64,000 nt of DNA from Serpula lacrymans var. lacrymans S7.9 (lineage: Eukaryota; Basidiomycota; Agaricomycetes; Boletales; Serpulaceae): assembly GCF_000218685.1 (NCBI RefSeq), contig NW_006763292.1, forward strand, positions 1-64,000. The letters run 5' to 3'. A program made the position numbers and the translations under genes. Shown in pieces: positions 11,630 through 22,128 of this stretch. The notes beneath the pieces were generated by a model. It was not told where the DNA came from, ran no database searches, and saw only the letters and a list, made by a program, of their open reading frames with translations. Position 1 is the first letter of the stretch, and each line of letters begins with the position of its first letter.

Positions 11630-12533
11630 TCAATAGCCTCCAGGGTACAAATGGCAAATGGGAAGGGGGCTGGGGGATGGCAATGGCAGCCTTGCCACAG
11701 CATCCAAAACCTCCCTACTTTTGCTTATGGTGCAGGCAAACTTGTCCAGCCTGCACCACTTGCACCCCTCCTCCATGCTCTTTCTCTGCAGATCTTCTAC
11801 ACCCCTGGTAATCTCTACCACCACCTTTCCCTTTTCCTTGCTGGTTGGAGGTGCTACGGGGTCTGGGCACTGACCACCAGAAATCCCAGGGCCAGGGTGG
11901 GTGTGTGGGGGGCAAGATAGCCTTGAGGGCCCAGGAAAAGGGGGTAGATATGGGGAGCACCAGGACAGAGCTGCCCTCTTTGCCTTCTTTGATGAAATCA
12001 CGGGCATGCAAGCAACATTGCGCTTTTGTTTGCCTGTGGTGGGCGCTGGGGGGCTTTTGGAACATACTGGCTGGATGGGCATTGTGGAGAATGTACGAGG
12101 ACAAGGTAGAACCACTGTGAAAATAAACAGTCAGTAAGAAATTGAAAAATGATGAAAAAATAAGAAACATACTTTACAACCACCACCTATTGTCCAGAGC
12201 CTCCCTCCTCTCAGGAGTCTGTCTCCCGGGCTCAATCCAGGCCAATTCCTCCACTGCCTCATCATCCCGGGTGATTAATGATGGATCCACTGCCCTTCCC
12301 TTATTCTCTACTCTTCCAAACTGCGTGATGGCCGTCAAAAAGAGCCAGGGGATGTGGAAGTTGTGCCCGGCTTTGTTTACTTCCCTTATTGTGTCTGTTC
12401 TACTCACTACTTTCTCCCTCAGTCTCTCCAAAAAATGGTCCCTGTGTTGGACAGGAACTATGGGCCAGTACATAACGGCCTTCCTAATGCGCTCATTGGC
12501 TGTGTAGATCTTTTCTTGGGTGGAGAAAGACAT
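11630..12533 (-). pseudogene. Repetitive hypothetical protein, possibly broken at exon 1 end
   Basis: Exon 1 starts at MSFSTQEK (12533) and runs to about 12180, with the block YWPIVPVQHRDHFLERLREK followed by HIPWLFLTAITQFG and ending RWWL. It meets TAA immediately before a canonical GTATGT donor. After an acceptor (TTTTCACAG near 12116) a second frame runs to 11630, first Pro-rich then ITRGVEDLQRKSMEEGCKWCRLDKFACTIS with a Cys pair. The two exons join in a matching phase if the TAA is ignored, so the TAA is probably a nonsense mutation; alternatively the gene ends at RWWL. I regard this as a repetitive Agaricomycete gene of unknown function. The many plus-strand frames here are shadows. Confidence 0.45.
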
Positions 12534-13120
12534 TGGGATGGTGTTTTTGGTTGGGGAGGGGTCAAAAGTGTTGTGTAATGTGTTATATCTGAGTGACTGA
12601 GACATTAAAGGGTTCAGACACAATATACATGGATCAGGTGCCACAAATTGTGCCCGTGGGAATTTTGAGAAAAATGCACGTGATGAAAGCTGGACTTGGT
12701 ATTTTTCACATTTATACACCAGAAATGTTGCATTGCAAATGCCAACTCCCCAGTGCAAATACAGTGCCCAGGAACCATCCCCAGGTATGTCCCATCATCT
12801 CAAATATCACTCCACCACCATCTTGAAATACTTTTTCTTCAGATTTACCCATGTTACCCACCATGTTACCCACTATATATGCCCAACGACCATGAGTCAT
12901 AAGTTCATACATTTACTTGTACTCAAAAGGTCTGATATACATTTCATCAGCAATTTCAAGTGAGTCAACTGGCTTATCAGATAATTTGCCATCCCTGGAG
13001 GGGTCCAACTCATCTGAATGCTCCCCAGATTCCTCCAAATGCTCCCCGGGTCCTTCCTCCATGCCCTCCGTGGGGCCTTCCTCAGATCTCTCCCCAGCAC
13101 CCACTCTTACAAACAATATA
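12534..13120. other. Upstream region with a small acidic frame
   Basis: A minus-strand frame at 12913-13143 encodes 76 residues rich in Glu, Gly and Pro. It could be the remnant of a protein tail but matches nothing I know. Otherwise no feature is supported. Confidence 0.3.
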
Positions 13121-13260
13121 TTTGATATTGGGGTGCCATGCAAGAGACCTAATTAATGGGGAAAATATCTTCAATATTGGGGTGCCCTCCGGAAGATCTA
13201 AGAGCAACCCCGGGAAAAACATTTTTGATATTGGGGTGCCATGCAAGAGGCCTAATTGTA
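13121..13260 (+). repeat. Three-copy tandem repeat of about 51 bp
   Basis: The core ATATTGGGGTGCC recurs at about 13126, 13174 and 13228, followed in copies 1 and 3 by ATGCAAGAG(A/G)CCTAATT. In plus-strand reading each unit gives FDIGVP or FNIGVP, so the repeats may come from a repetitive protein-coding sequence. Confidence 0.65.
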
Positions 13261-13319
13261 ACAACCCAGGAGCACAAATTTAGGGATGCCTGGTATTGCA
13301 CCCTTTGCCACTCATCATC

Positions 13320-13475
13320 CTGTGACCAAGCCAGGTCATCTTCAACGAGCACCCAATCACCCAGCCAGGCTATCTAAGACAGGTGTCCTCTCACCCAACC
13401 GGGTCGTCTAAGGCGGGGCACCCTATCACCCAGCCAGGATATCTTCAATGAGTAGACTCTCACCCCCGTCTATAT
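13320..13475 (+). repeat. Degenerate tandem repeat (CACCCAGCCAGG units)
   Basis: Four imperfect units with the core CAC-CA-CC-GG followed by a TCT(T/A)-rich spacer recur about every 45-50 bp. No coding function seen. Confidence 0.55.
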
Positions 13476-13733
13476 AGTAATATTATCAGGTCATAATACC
13501 CCGTCTAAGATAGAAGGTTATTACTATACTATGTGGTGAAGTAGGAATACCAAAGTTTGGTTCAGTCAACTGGTGCATGACTGAGAACTGTTGAACTAAA
13601 CCCTAAAAAGTTTAGTCCAGTCCAGTTCTCAGTATCTGAACCAGTTGGCTAAACCATGACCACAACAACATCCTTATATATATTACCCTATAACCTAGGT
13701 TAATATACAGCAATCTATATTATTTTTTACATT

Positions 13734-13763
13734 ACCAACTAAGGTAGATTAACATAGGATTCT
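13734..13763. repeat. 30-bp inverted repeat partner of 15011-15040
   Basis: The 30 bases match the reverse complement of 15011-15040 at 28 positions. This short pair lies outside the large left arm but inside the spacer on the right, so the order of blocks is not that of a simple fold-back element. Confidence 0.7.
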
Positions 13764-13969
13764 GTCATATCCGTGCCACAGGCTAGGAAACCCAAGCTTC
13801 CAAACAGTCAGAAACCCTCTAGTCTAAACTCCCAAATCTTAGGTCTTCCTTGTGCTTCTCGTGCTCTGCCACTCGGCATAGCCCTGTGCCTCGCTCCCAT
13901 GTGGTACTCTGGATACTTGCTATAAGATGCTAAAGGTGTTTTGGAATCGACTGAGTATAGTCTTGATGT

Positions 13970-14376
13970 CTGTTAGGCAATGAATACAAAGCTATATAAC
14001 AACAACTGATATCAGGCCAAGGTCTTCAAGGTGGTGGAGCTGAGTAGAGTTGCTGAAGAGTATTGGTATAAACGCAAATCTAAACTAATTTTGAACTAAG
14101 AACAATAATACACTAAGTAGCTACTATATAGATAATGAGGGTCAGACCCCAAGGGAAAAAAAAAAACAGGAAAATGGCCTGACCTGACAACTAACCAATA
14201 AAATAAAAAAAGAAGTGGTGTGATCTATTATAATTACTAATCATGTGGGAGAGGCCTTTAGTAAGGAATATGTGATTGGCTGGATCAGTAACCCCATGGG
14301 AAGGTGCTGAGTCATAGTCTGTATTGCTGATTATCTCTCACCAAAGTATTCCTGTGCACAGCTCTTGATCAGGGCT
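13970..14376 (-). repeat. Left arm of a large inverted repeat
   Basis: About 407 bp are the diverged reverse complement of 15491-15902. Matching blocks include TATAAACGCAAATC (14070s) against GATTTGCGTTTATA (15790s), the CCCATGG-centred block, and GGCAATGAATA at the outer edge. The right arm has a TATATAAGGAG box, so each arm could be a solo LTR. Confidence 0.75.
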
Positions 14377-15490
14377 ATACCAAATGACACAGCCTAAGGA
14401 ACACAATTCCAGAAAATCCAAAAATTTGGGAGTTTGGATTTGGGGGCTCCAGCTTTTTGAATGTTTGGATTCTTTAGCCTGTGATACAGATATGAAAATG
14501 TGGAAGTATTGGCTGTAGCTCACTACAAGCATATATTTATATTATCCTAACAGTCAATCTCATATTACTACATCTAGAAGATTATCAATCCCACACTGTA
14601 TTCACCACTAAAAGCTGGGTGTAGTAATGAGATATTAGCAATGTATCAACAAAAATAATATGTAATTAACAATGTTCCAGGTTTAGTGATATGAGACTAG
14701 CAATTTATTGCTGAGTATCATGTGTGATTGATAATCTTATGGTGTACTTCAGACTTTTAGTCTACCCATATATTTCCTCTGTATGTTTCTATTGTCTTTA
14801 TGGACTGTGTTGTTATGATACCCAACTTTTGTACTTATATCTTTTCTTTCTCTGCTTTAACTTTCTTTCTTAAGTTTTCACACAGTTGTGCCATGCATCA
14901 CTTTCCTTTTGTTCAGACTCCCATTTCTGGCGCTGTACTGTGTTTTTTTATTTTTGGATACAAGTCTCTCATGCAGTGGAGATAACTGTTGTTGTTGACA
15001 GTTGAAGAGTAGAATCCTATGTTAATGCACCTTAGTTGGTAACACAAAAGATAACATGGATTGTCATATATTGACCTAGATTCACCTCAACCTCATAGAA
15101 TCATTAGCTAGTAAAGATGCCCTAGGCATGTGGTATAGCAAGCTAATTAGCTAGCTTTTGTCTTTTATCTGCCGCTGTGAATAATAACTCCAATAATTCC
15201 GGTAAACAAGAAGCTTGTTGTATTGACTGTAACTTGCCACTCCCAAAGCCTTTTTCACTTGTTTTCTTTGGTGCATACTTGTAAGGAATCAATTTCTCAA
15301 TTGCATTCCCATCATATCATGGTTGTCCAACCCATTCCCCATCACTTCTCTCACAATTCAATTAGAAGTCACGGCCGGTACTCTGTTACTTGTGTCTTTC
15401 TTCTTCTTATTTTCCATCACACTCATATTATATCATACTTACGACATAAGAGATCCATCTCCGACCCCCAAGAAGATATCCCTATGGCAT
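14377..15490. other. Spacer between the inverted-repeat arms
   Basis: AT-rich, no convincing gene. It contains the family-1 LTR fragment at 14807-14985 and the 30-bp repeat at 15011. Confidence 0.5.
14807..14985 (-). repeat. Family-1 LTR fragment (copy 6, truncated)
   Basis: The stretch from TGATACCCAA through CTGCTTTAACTTTC to CTCATGCAGTGGAG matches the reverse complement of the 3' half of family 1, as in the copy at 45763. The remaining half, including the conserved near-palindrome, is missing. Confidence 0.7.
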
Positions 15491-15902
15491 AGCACTGATT
15501 AAGAGCTGTGTGCGGGAATATTTCAGTGAAAGATTAATCAGCAATACAGACTGTGACTCAGCACCTTCCCATGGGCTCACTGATCCAGCCAATTGTACAT
15601 CCCTTACTAAAGACTTCTCCCACACAATTAGTAATTATAATAGATCATACCATTTCTCCCTTTTTCTTATTGTTTAACTGTTTAGTCAGATCATTCTTTT
15701 ATTATTTCTCCTTCTGGCCTGACCTCTGCTGTTTATTATATAAGGAGTAGATATTCCATGTATTATTCCTTAGTTCAATATTAGTTTGGATTTGCGTTTA
15801 TATTGATACTCTTCAACATCAATACTCTGATCCACCGCCTTCTTCAAGGACTTGGCCAGACATTAGTTGTTGTAATATAGCTTCATATTCATTGCCTGAC
15901 AG
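15491..15902 (+). repeat. Right arm of the large inverted repeat, possible LTR
   Basis: Reverse complement partner of 13970-14376. It contains TATATAAGGAG at about 15737 and is followed directly by the degenerate coding region at 16199, so it may be the 5' LTR or promoter of an unclassified retroelement. Confidence 0.65.
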
Positions 15903-16198
15903 AATACTAAACTCACTACTTTCAAATTCTCTTCCAGAGTCCCTTGGGAAGACTATCTTGTGACTGTCATTGCCTCTGCACCAGTCTAAACCCTCATTAT
16001 CACCTCCTCCACACCTCCATCATTCCCTACCCCTCCCTTCACCATTTTTTGACCTCTTACTATCCACACCACTACACCTATTGTCATTCAGTCCCCTCAA
16101 GTTGGATACCTCATCTATAGTAAACACTCTCATCCAATTCTTCACCCTTTTTGCCATCATCTGTTACCTTCAAACCGGTTTCCTTGTTGACATTGCCT

Positions 16199-17642
16199 TC
16201 CTTCACCATGTTTACATCCTGACAGCACTTGGACAAGTGGGTATCAGAAGTGGACCGCAGACACCGGAGAGAGTTCCTCCCAGCCCTCAACAAGCCGCTC
16301 CCAGTCCTCCCCGTCCCTATCAAAGCCCATACCCCAGACGCGGAAGAAACGGTTGAGCAGATCACTGAGCTATATCAAGACTCATCTGCATTGTCTTCTC
16401 CTGTCAATCTGATCAAAGAATCAATTCTTGACATAAACAACGCTATCACCCTCACCCAATCCATCTTTTACCATTCTGCCATCTGTAGGAGAAAAACTAA
16501 GAGCCTCAAAGAGGTTCACCAATGTCTCAGACAAAACACAGAGAGAGCTTTTAATTTTCATATTTCTGAACCATGTGCAGGTTCCGCTGAGCAATTACTT
16601 AGAAGGCCTAGTATGCCCAGAGAGTCAAGCTTCTGAAAGGAGAGGCTAACATACAGGAAAGAATTTTGCATATCATTTTGCATGTCATTTTGCAAGACTT
16701 CATCCCCTCTCCTCGAATTTTATTGAATCTGCCCTCTTTCATTTCCTAGTATACCCATTCAACTTCTCCCTTATGGTTTTGAGCATACTCTACCTTGTGG
16801 CATTGTTTTGAGAAAACAGCCCAACAAAGCACCCACCTATAATATCCCCTCCTCATTCTTTACCACTGACTACTACAACATCTACTCCGCTTCACCAGTT
16901 CATTATCAATCTATCAAATACTTCTGCATCAGTAACCACATTGACAACCTCACTATCATAAACTACTTAACGCAACTTCACCATACTCTTTACCTCCCCC
17001 ACATCAAAGATCTTGAAGCATTTAGACCGCGTTTTGGTCTTCAACAGAGTACTTCTGTTGTCTTAGTCACACCCACCACCAAAGACCATATCCAAAGAGT
17101 TTTCGTTTGTTTAGCTCAATTCAACCAGCTTATTGCAACTGCATAAGAGAAATCCCATGACAAGAAAGATTATACCTCCAAGTTAGATGTCATCCAATAT
17201 CTCTCAAGCTATGTGGAGAAATACTACCGGGTATTGGAGATCCTTACCCCGCTTGTTTTTAACCAGCAATCGGATCAGCACAAATGTTTCATTGTCACGG
17301 TTATCCAGTGCAACTTCTGGGAAATTGTCAACCGCAGTCAGAAAATTCATATCTACTTGCAATACTTGTCCTCGTACCAAGGTCAAAGAGGGGAAGTGTC
17401 ACTCATACTATCTGTGGAGCAACTCTTTGCACCAAACACTTAAAGAATCAAATTAAAGACAGGAAGTTTGTTTAAAAGCATAATAGGAGATGCAGAATCA
17501 GACAAAGGAACAGAGTCAGAGAGCAAAGAACCTGTTGAAGGCATGGAAGAAAACAGTATTTCTAACCATTTTGAATATTGGAGACCTCAAACAGAAGGAG
17601 GATTGATGGACAATTTTGTTTTTGACCCTGACTTTGATTAAA
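16199..17642 (+). pseudogene. Unclassified degenerate coding region
   Basis: A protein-like frame runs from about 16216 (HLDKWVSEVDRRHRREFLPA) to 16636, followed by other pieces: 16808-17146, a frame around 17213-17443 and an acidic stretch ending GAT TAA at 17642. Blocks look like a soluble protein with a helix-rich N-terminal part, a C-terminal acidic segment and no membrane helices. Frames change repeatedly and stops intervene. It sits just after an LTR-like arm on the same strand, so a gag-like origin is possible, but I see no zinc knuckle, protease or polymerase motif. Identity unknown. Confidence 0.3.
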
Positions 17643-18190
17643 TAAAAACTTGTGTTTCTAACTTTTCAAACTGGAGCCCTACCAAGAACCTCGCCCTCTT
17701 ATCACTCCAAAAATGCCTCCCCCACAATCTCTAGGAGCCGCTGCTGAAGCCCTAGAACCAGACAATTTGTATCAATCCACAGGACTGTAAAACTTTCATC
17801 AGGAAAAACACTTTGGCCATATAGGCTTTTATAGTACTATAATTGCAAAAATAGCTGTCATAGTGATCATAGCTGTAAGAGAAACCCCATCATTTATTTA
17901 GGCACAATGTGCTCTTATAGTGATCTCATAGTTTGCTATAGTTCCAAGAAGCTCCTATAGTAATGTCAATACTATGATGGCATTTAGAGTAGACATAGGG
18001 CCCATAGCACCTATGGCAATTATAGCACTTATAGTACTCAAAGCACCCATAGCACATATTGCATTCAATTACCAAATAATAAAATGAAAACAGCACTGCC
18101 ATATTTTGTACTAGCAATTGTACTATATGCAACAGTAAATAGGAGAGTGACTACAAATACTATCAAGCAGCTTGTGCAATGATATTATTC
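17643..18190. repeat. Non-coding stretch with clustered TATAG/CTATA motifs
   Basis: Between about 17820 and 18070 the motif (C/T)(T/A)ATAG or its complement occurs more than a dozen times in short palindromic settings such as GCTCCTATAG and CACTTATAGTAC. No gene seen. It lies beyond the 3' end of the DUF6532-like gene. Confidence 0.45.
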
Positions 18191-18199
18191 TTTAGAGCT

Positions 18200-20322
18200 T
18201 CAAAATCAATACCAAAATCCTTGTCCTTCATCTGGTCTTCACCAATCCCTAGATAATGGAGATTGGCCAAATTTCTGTTATGGTAAAATTAGTGATGATG
18301 GTAACAGCCAAAATACTGGTACTTACAGAATGTCCTGGTACAGACCATCTCTCATTTGCTTCATCCACACAAGGCTTTTCTTCTGAAGCACCAACAGCTT
18401 TTTGAAATAGTATTCCCACCTTTAAATAAAATAAAAATCAAGTTTGACATACATAAATGATATTGTACTTGGTTTCGAAAATGCTCTCTGAGAATTCTTG
18501 GGTAGCTTTATTACCATTTACATATCCCCTGAGGGAACATTCAATCTGAAAAGAAAATGGAATAGAATAGAATGCCTTTGAAATGTTCAGGATAGCATAC
18601 TCCCTCACCCTTACACCCATACCATTGATTATGAATGGCTTTTGCTTGTTGAATGTCCTGGCCTTGAAAAAATAGTTCAATTTGGCGTAAACATGGGAGA
18701 ATGATAGCTCACTTTGATATCAAGATCACCATCAGCAAATGCACCAGTCTCTAAAAGCCACATTACAGCCTGCTTGATTTGAACTGGGGCCATATCACCA
18801 GGAATTTGATAAGCACCATTGATTATGATGCGCGCTTTGGCAACAATTTCTCCTTGAACCTGGGCAACAGCAGACCAAACCTAGCAACAAGATACATGAT
18901 TAGTATAACATTATTGGAGGTGGAAATACATACATAGTCAATCAATAGGATTTTGATTTCTTCATTACTTTGAACCTCTAAAAGCTTGGTTTGTAATTCT
19001 CTGCAACCTTGAGAGGCATCAATAAGTCTGTTCCAAGTAAACTTGAAGCGTGATGTGGGGGGAGGAAAACCCTCTTGAGGTGCAATGTATAATCTCATTG
19101 TAGCATGCCCAGCTGTAGCAAGGTCCACAAGAGAACTAGGAAACATAGCCAGGGTGATTCTAGTTCTTTTGGTAATTTTTAACAGTAAAGAGACAGCCGT
19201 AGGTGTTGAGATAGAAGTAGAAGTTGAAGACATCCTGGATGAATGTGTGGAAGATTTTCTGGAAAAACTAGAAGAAGAGGAGTACACCAATGATTTAGCC
19301 TTTTCCTGCCCAACAATGGGTCTGAAATTGGGCTAATATAAGCTGTTAGTGTTATAACCAAGAGTTTGTATACTCTGGAATACAACTCAGACAAAGCTAT
19401 AAAGAAGTGAGGGGAGTGGTTACCCTTTAGATAGGACCGAGTTTGTTATGGGTAAACAACAGGAGGACTCACTGAGGAGTCTCCTTGATCTATTAGGGTA
19501 TATATACTACTATAGGTTGTTTGTACATGTATATTGTATAGTTGATGGAGGCAGTGGCTGATGATGTCATGGGGCACAGCCCGTATGACCAGCTCCACTG
19601 CGTGAGAGACTTGTAACTAAAATAAGAAAGAAGGCAGTACAGTGTGAGAAGGTGGAGTTTGAACAAAATGGAAAGTGCCACATGGCACAGTGTGTGAAAA
19701 CTACAGAAGAGGGTTAAAGAATAGAATGAAATTTAAAAGTCCAGAAATTGTGTATCGTAACAATTAGCTCTATGGATGTAAGAGATACTAATTTAGAGAC
19801 GTACTTGCTCATCCAGAATTGATCCATCTTTTCCCCTGTCATCAGAATCTTGGGTAACAATTTAATATTAGTGTTTTGTCTAGAAATAATGATTGTTTAC
19901 TTTCAGCTCTGGCTTCCTCATCCTCATAATACTCATCATTATCCCCTGTAGGTGTGTGCTTTCTGAGTTAGGATCCCTTGAAAATTATCCTCATCGGAAT
20001 CATGGTCTGAGTCCATGGCTTGTCTTTTTCTAGGAGGGTTTAGTGGTGTAACTGGGTCATCATCATAGTTGTAAATATCCTCTTCTTCCATTACAACAGC
20101 TGTCCTTTTTCTTGTCTCTTGGAGGGGAGATTAATATACTTTTACCAAACCAGAATATATATATTCCAATACCTCTTTCTGAGCTACTTGGGTAAATTGC
20201 ACACCAGAATTCATAGCATCCACAATGCACTGATACTCCTCAGCACTCAAAGTAACTGTATTGTTTTAAGCCTTGGAGCCAGGAGCTTTAGATTTACCCT
20301 TGGAATTTATTTTGCCTGCCAT
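18200..20322 (-). pseudogene. DUF6532-like gene, decayed, split by a solo LTR (module 1, gene 2)
   Basis: The likely start is a Met at 20322 (MAGKINSKGKSKAPGSK), where an in-frame TAA follows within 20 codons and the frame then continues (LSAEEYQCIVDAMNSG). An acidic region (EEEDIYNYDDDP, about 20090) precedes the LTR at 19350-19762. Downstream the coding resumes at 19290 with a Ser-rich segment, RITLAMFPSSLVDLATAG and NRLIDASQGCRELQTKLLEVQSNEEIKILLIDYV split across the entry, then AQVQGEIVAKARIIINGAY, a QKPFIING block and FQIECSLRGYVNG followed by ATQEFSESIFETKYN. The last blocks resemble the DUF6532 pattern (ALVxTAxECxLxxxxxG ... FS ... Y), a basidiomycete domain of unknown function that is abundant in repeats. 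The plus-strand gene at 42181-43978 has the same layout. Confidence 0.6.
19350..19762 (+). repeat. Solo LTR-like element, family 1, copy 2
   Basis: 413 bp from TGTTATAACC to CGTAACA. Flanks are GTTAG (19345-19349) and ATTAG (19763-19767), a 4/5 match to a target duplication. It interrupts the minus-strand DUF6532-like gene. Confidence 0.82.
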
Positions 20323-20499
20323 TGAAAAATTAGACTATGAGAAATAAGTGAAAAGAGAATGGAGCGCAAATGAGAAGTCACCATTTTTCTGCAGAGTTTA
20401 GGGCAAGCCTTCTAGGCCAAATACAATTATACCTGACAAGTGCCACTAAGATTTGGCTGAAAAATAACATGTACAGTAAAGCAATATATCAAACAATGT

Positions 20500-21832
20500 A
20501 CTTATACAAAGGTCCTCATGGCTTCATTTTCCATCCAGCCATTTCTATCAGCAGCCCAATAAACAAACTCATAATCAGTATGAAGCACTATGGATGCACA
20601 TTTACCTTAATAATGAAGGTTGAGATGAGTGATATCAGACAACCTGAAAATTGCAAAGTCCCCATGGTTCAGCTCAATAACAAGGCCTGCCTCAACCATG
20701 GCAAGAGCAACCCCCTTAAATGATCCAATGGGGAGAACAAGACAATGCTCCTGATCCTTGCTATCTTGGTGAGCCTTTGTTTGCACATTGATGTTAATGA
20801 CAATTGACAGGAAGGGGGCGGTTGGGGAGCAATGGTTTGCTGGTAAGATAGATGCAACTTGCTTAAGCATCTGACACTCTTCAGGCAGGTGGATTTGCAT
20901 CTGATACAATGATGAGATAGCTGTGAATAAAGAGGGAGTACCACTTACAATACAATGTATCCAGTTAAACAGTTCTTCAAAGACAACTTTGAGGGACTGA
21001 AATAATTCCTGGTTATTACTGACGTCCTTGAATATATAGGGGATCATCTGGCTGTGATTGGTATGTTTGCAGCCCACTTTGTCAAGCATAGACGGTGGCA
21101 CATCAGATGGGGCTTTGAGACCCTGTAAAGGATCAGTATTAAGTGAACATATAGTAAGGATTTACTTTACCTTGGTAATGTGACGGTTGTACCATAACAA
21201 GTGAAGTGCTTCAAATGTAGAGTCAGCATTTACACAAGTGTTTTTCTCTGCCAATAGGTCAGGTTTCCCAAACACAGCTAGTAGGTTACCTGTGAGAGAA
21301 TTACAAAATTTTGCTGGAAGATTGGTACATGTGAATGCCATGAGTGTCTCATCAGAATTCCGTATATCCACCAAAAAACTTCAAATAAGTGAGTGAACAA
21401 TCGGTGATTAGAAAGTACGGAAAACTTACTTTGGAATAGCATCCATAGGGATGCAAATGTAGGCGTCATCTGATACCTTCCTTGTAGTGCACACCAAACT
21501 GGCGACACAAATAAACAATCAGGGGGCAATGGTGTAGAAAACTAATTACATACCTGTGATTGCAAATCTTTTATGTTTCTAACTTGGGCACCCTTCTCTG
21601 CACGCTCACATTTGCACTTTGTCCATACATTATTAGTTTGATGATCACACTTAGCTCGAAAACACTTGTTTTGAGGCATAAATTGGTCATAAGTAGTGCG
21701 TATGATTGTTTTCTCCATCCCTATACCTTTCAGTTGGATAGCGGGGGGTGGGGCTGGGTCATTTTCAGCGTCCAAAAAGTCTTGTGAGTCTGATAGAGAA
21801 GGGCTATATGGTCTGGGCAGGAAAGACAACAT
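20500..21832 (-). pseudogene. TET/JBP-like 2-oxoglutarate/Fe(II) dioxygenase, degraded (module 1, gene 1)
   Basis: Exons run from 21832 (MLSFLPRPYSP) through 21374-21162 and 21101-20607 to about 20500. The C-terminal part shows the double-stranded beta-helix signature of the family: an HxD pair in KAHQDSKD, the strand block CLVLPIGSFKG, then a long hydrophobic turn ending GDFAIFRLSDITHLNLHY with the distal His, and finally DRNGWMENE. This matches the TET/JBP-like oxygenases expanded in basidiomycetes, which in characterised members oxidise 5-methylcytosine or thymine in DNA. The iron ligands (HxD and distal His) are visible. The middle part requires small frame changes and I could not join every exon, so I call it a pseudogene, though an intact gene with several introns is not excluded. 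Published work links these genes to KDZ transposons; a KDZ remnant lies 5.9 kb upstream on the same strand. Confidence 0.65.
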
Positions 21833-22128
21833 TGATGCAAGCAGCTCATAGCCAAGCTGATGGAGGGGGATAGGAGAATAAACATTAACGTCAATGGTAG
21901 TATTGTAACATAATGCCCAGTGTTGAATATTGCAATTGTGTAATGTAAAGTTGTTGTGTCATGTAAGAAAAATGATGGAATATAGTGATGAATGAGTGAT
22001 GCTCACTTGAAGACAACAGAGTCAAAAAATCTATCAGAAGATGCAATATCAGTGCAATCAAACTCACCAGAAACTTGGTGCTAGGGGAATCATGTGTCCC
22101 TTTCTATGTTTGAATGAGTCTTTCAAAT

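Noticed and set aside
11590..12137. Several overlapping plus-strand frames up to 97 codons
   Set aside because: They mirror the Pro/Lys-rich minus-strand exon and G-rich low-complexity sequence. No protein-like blocks.
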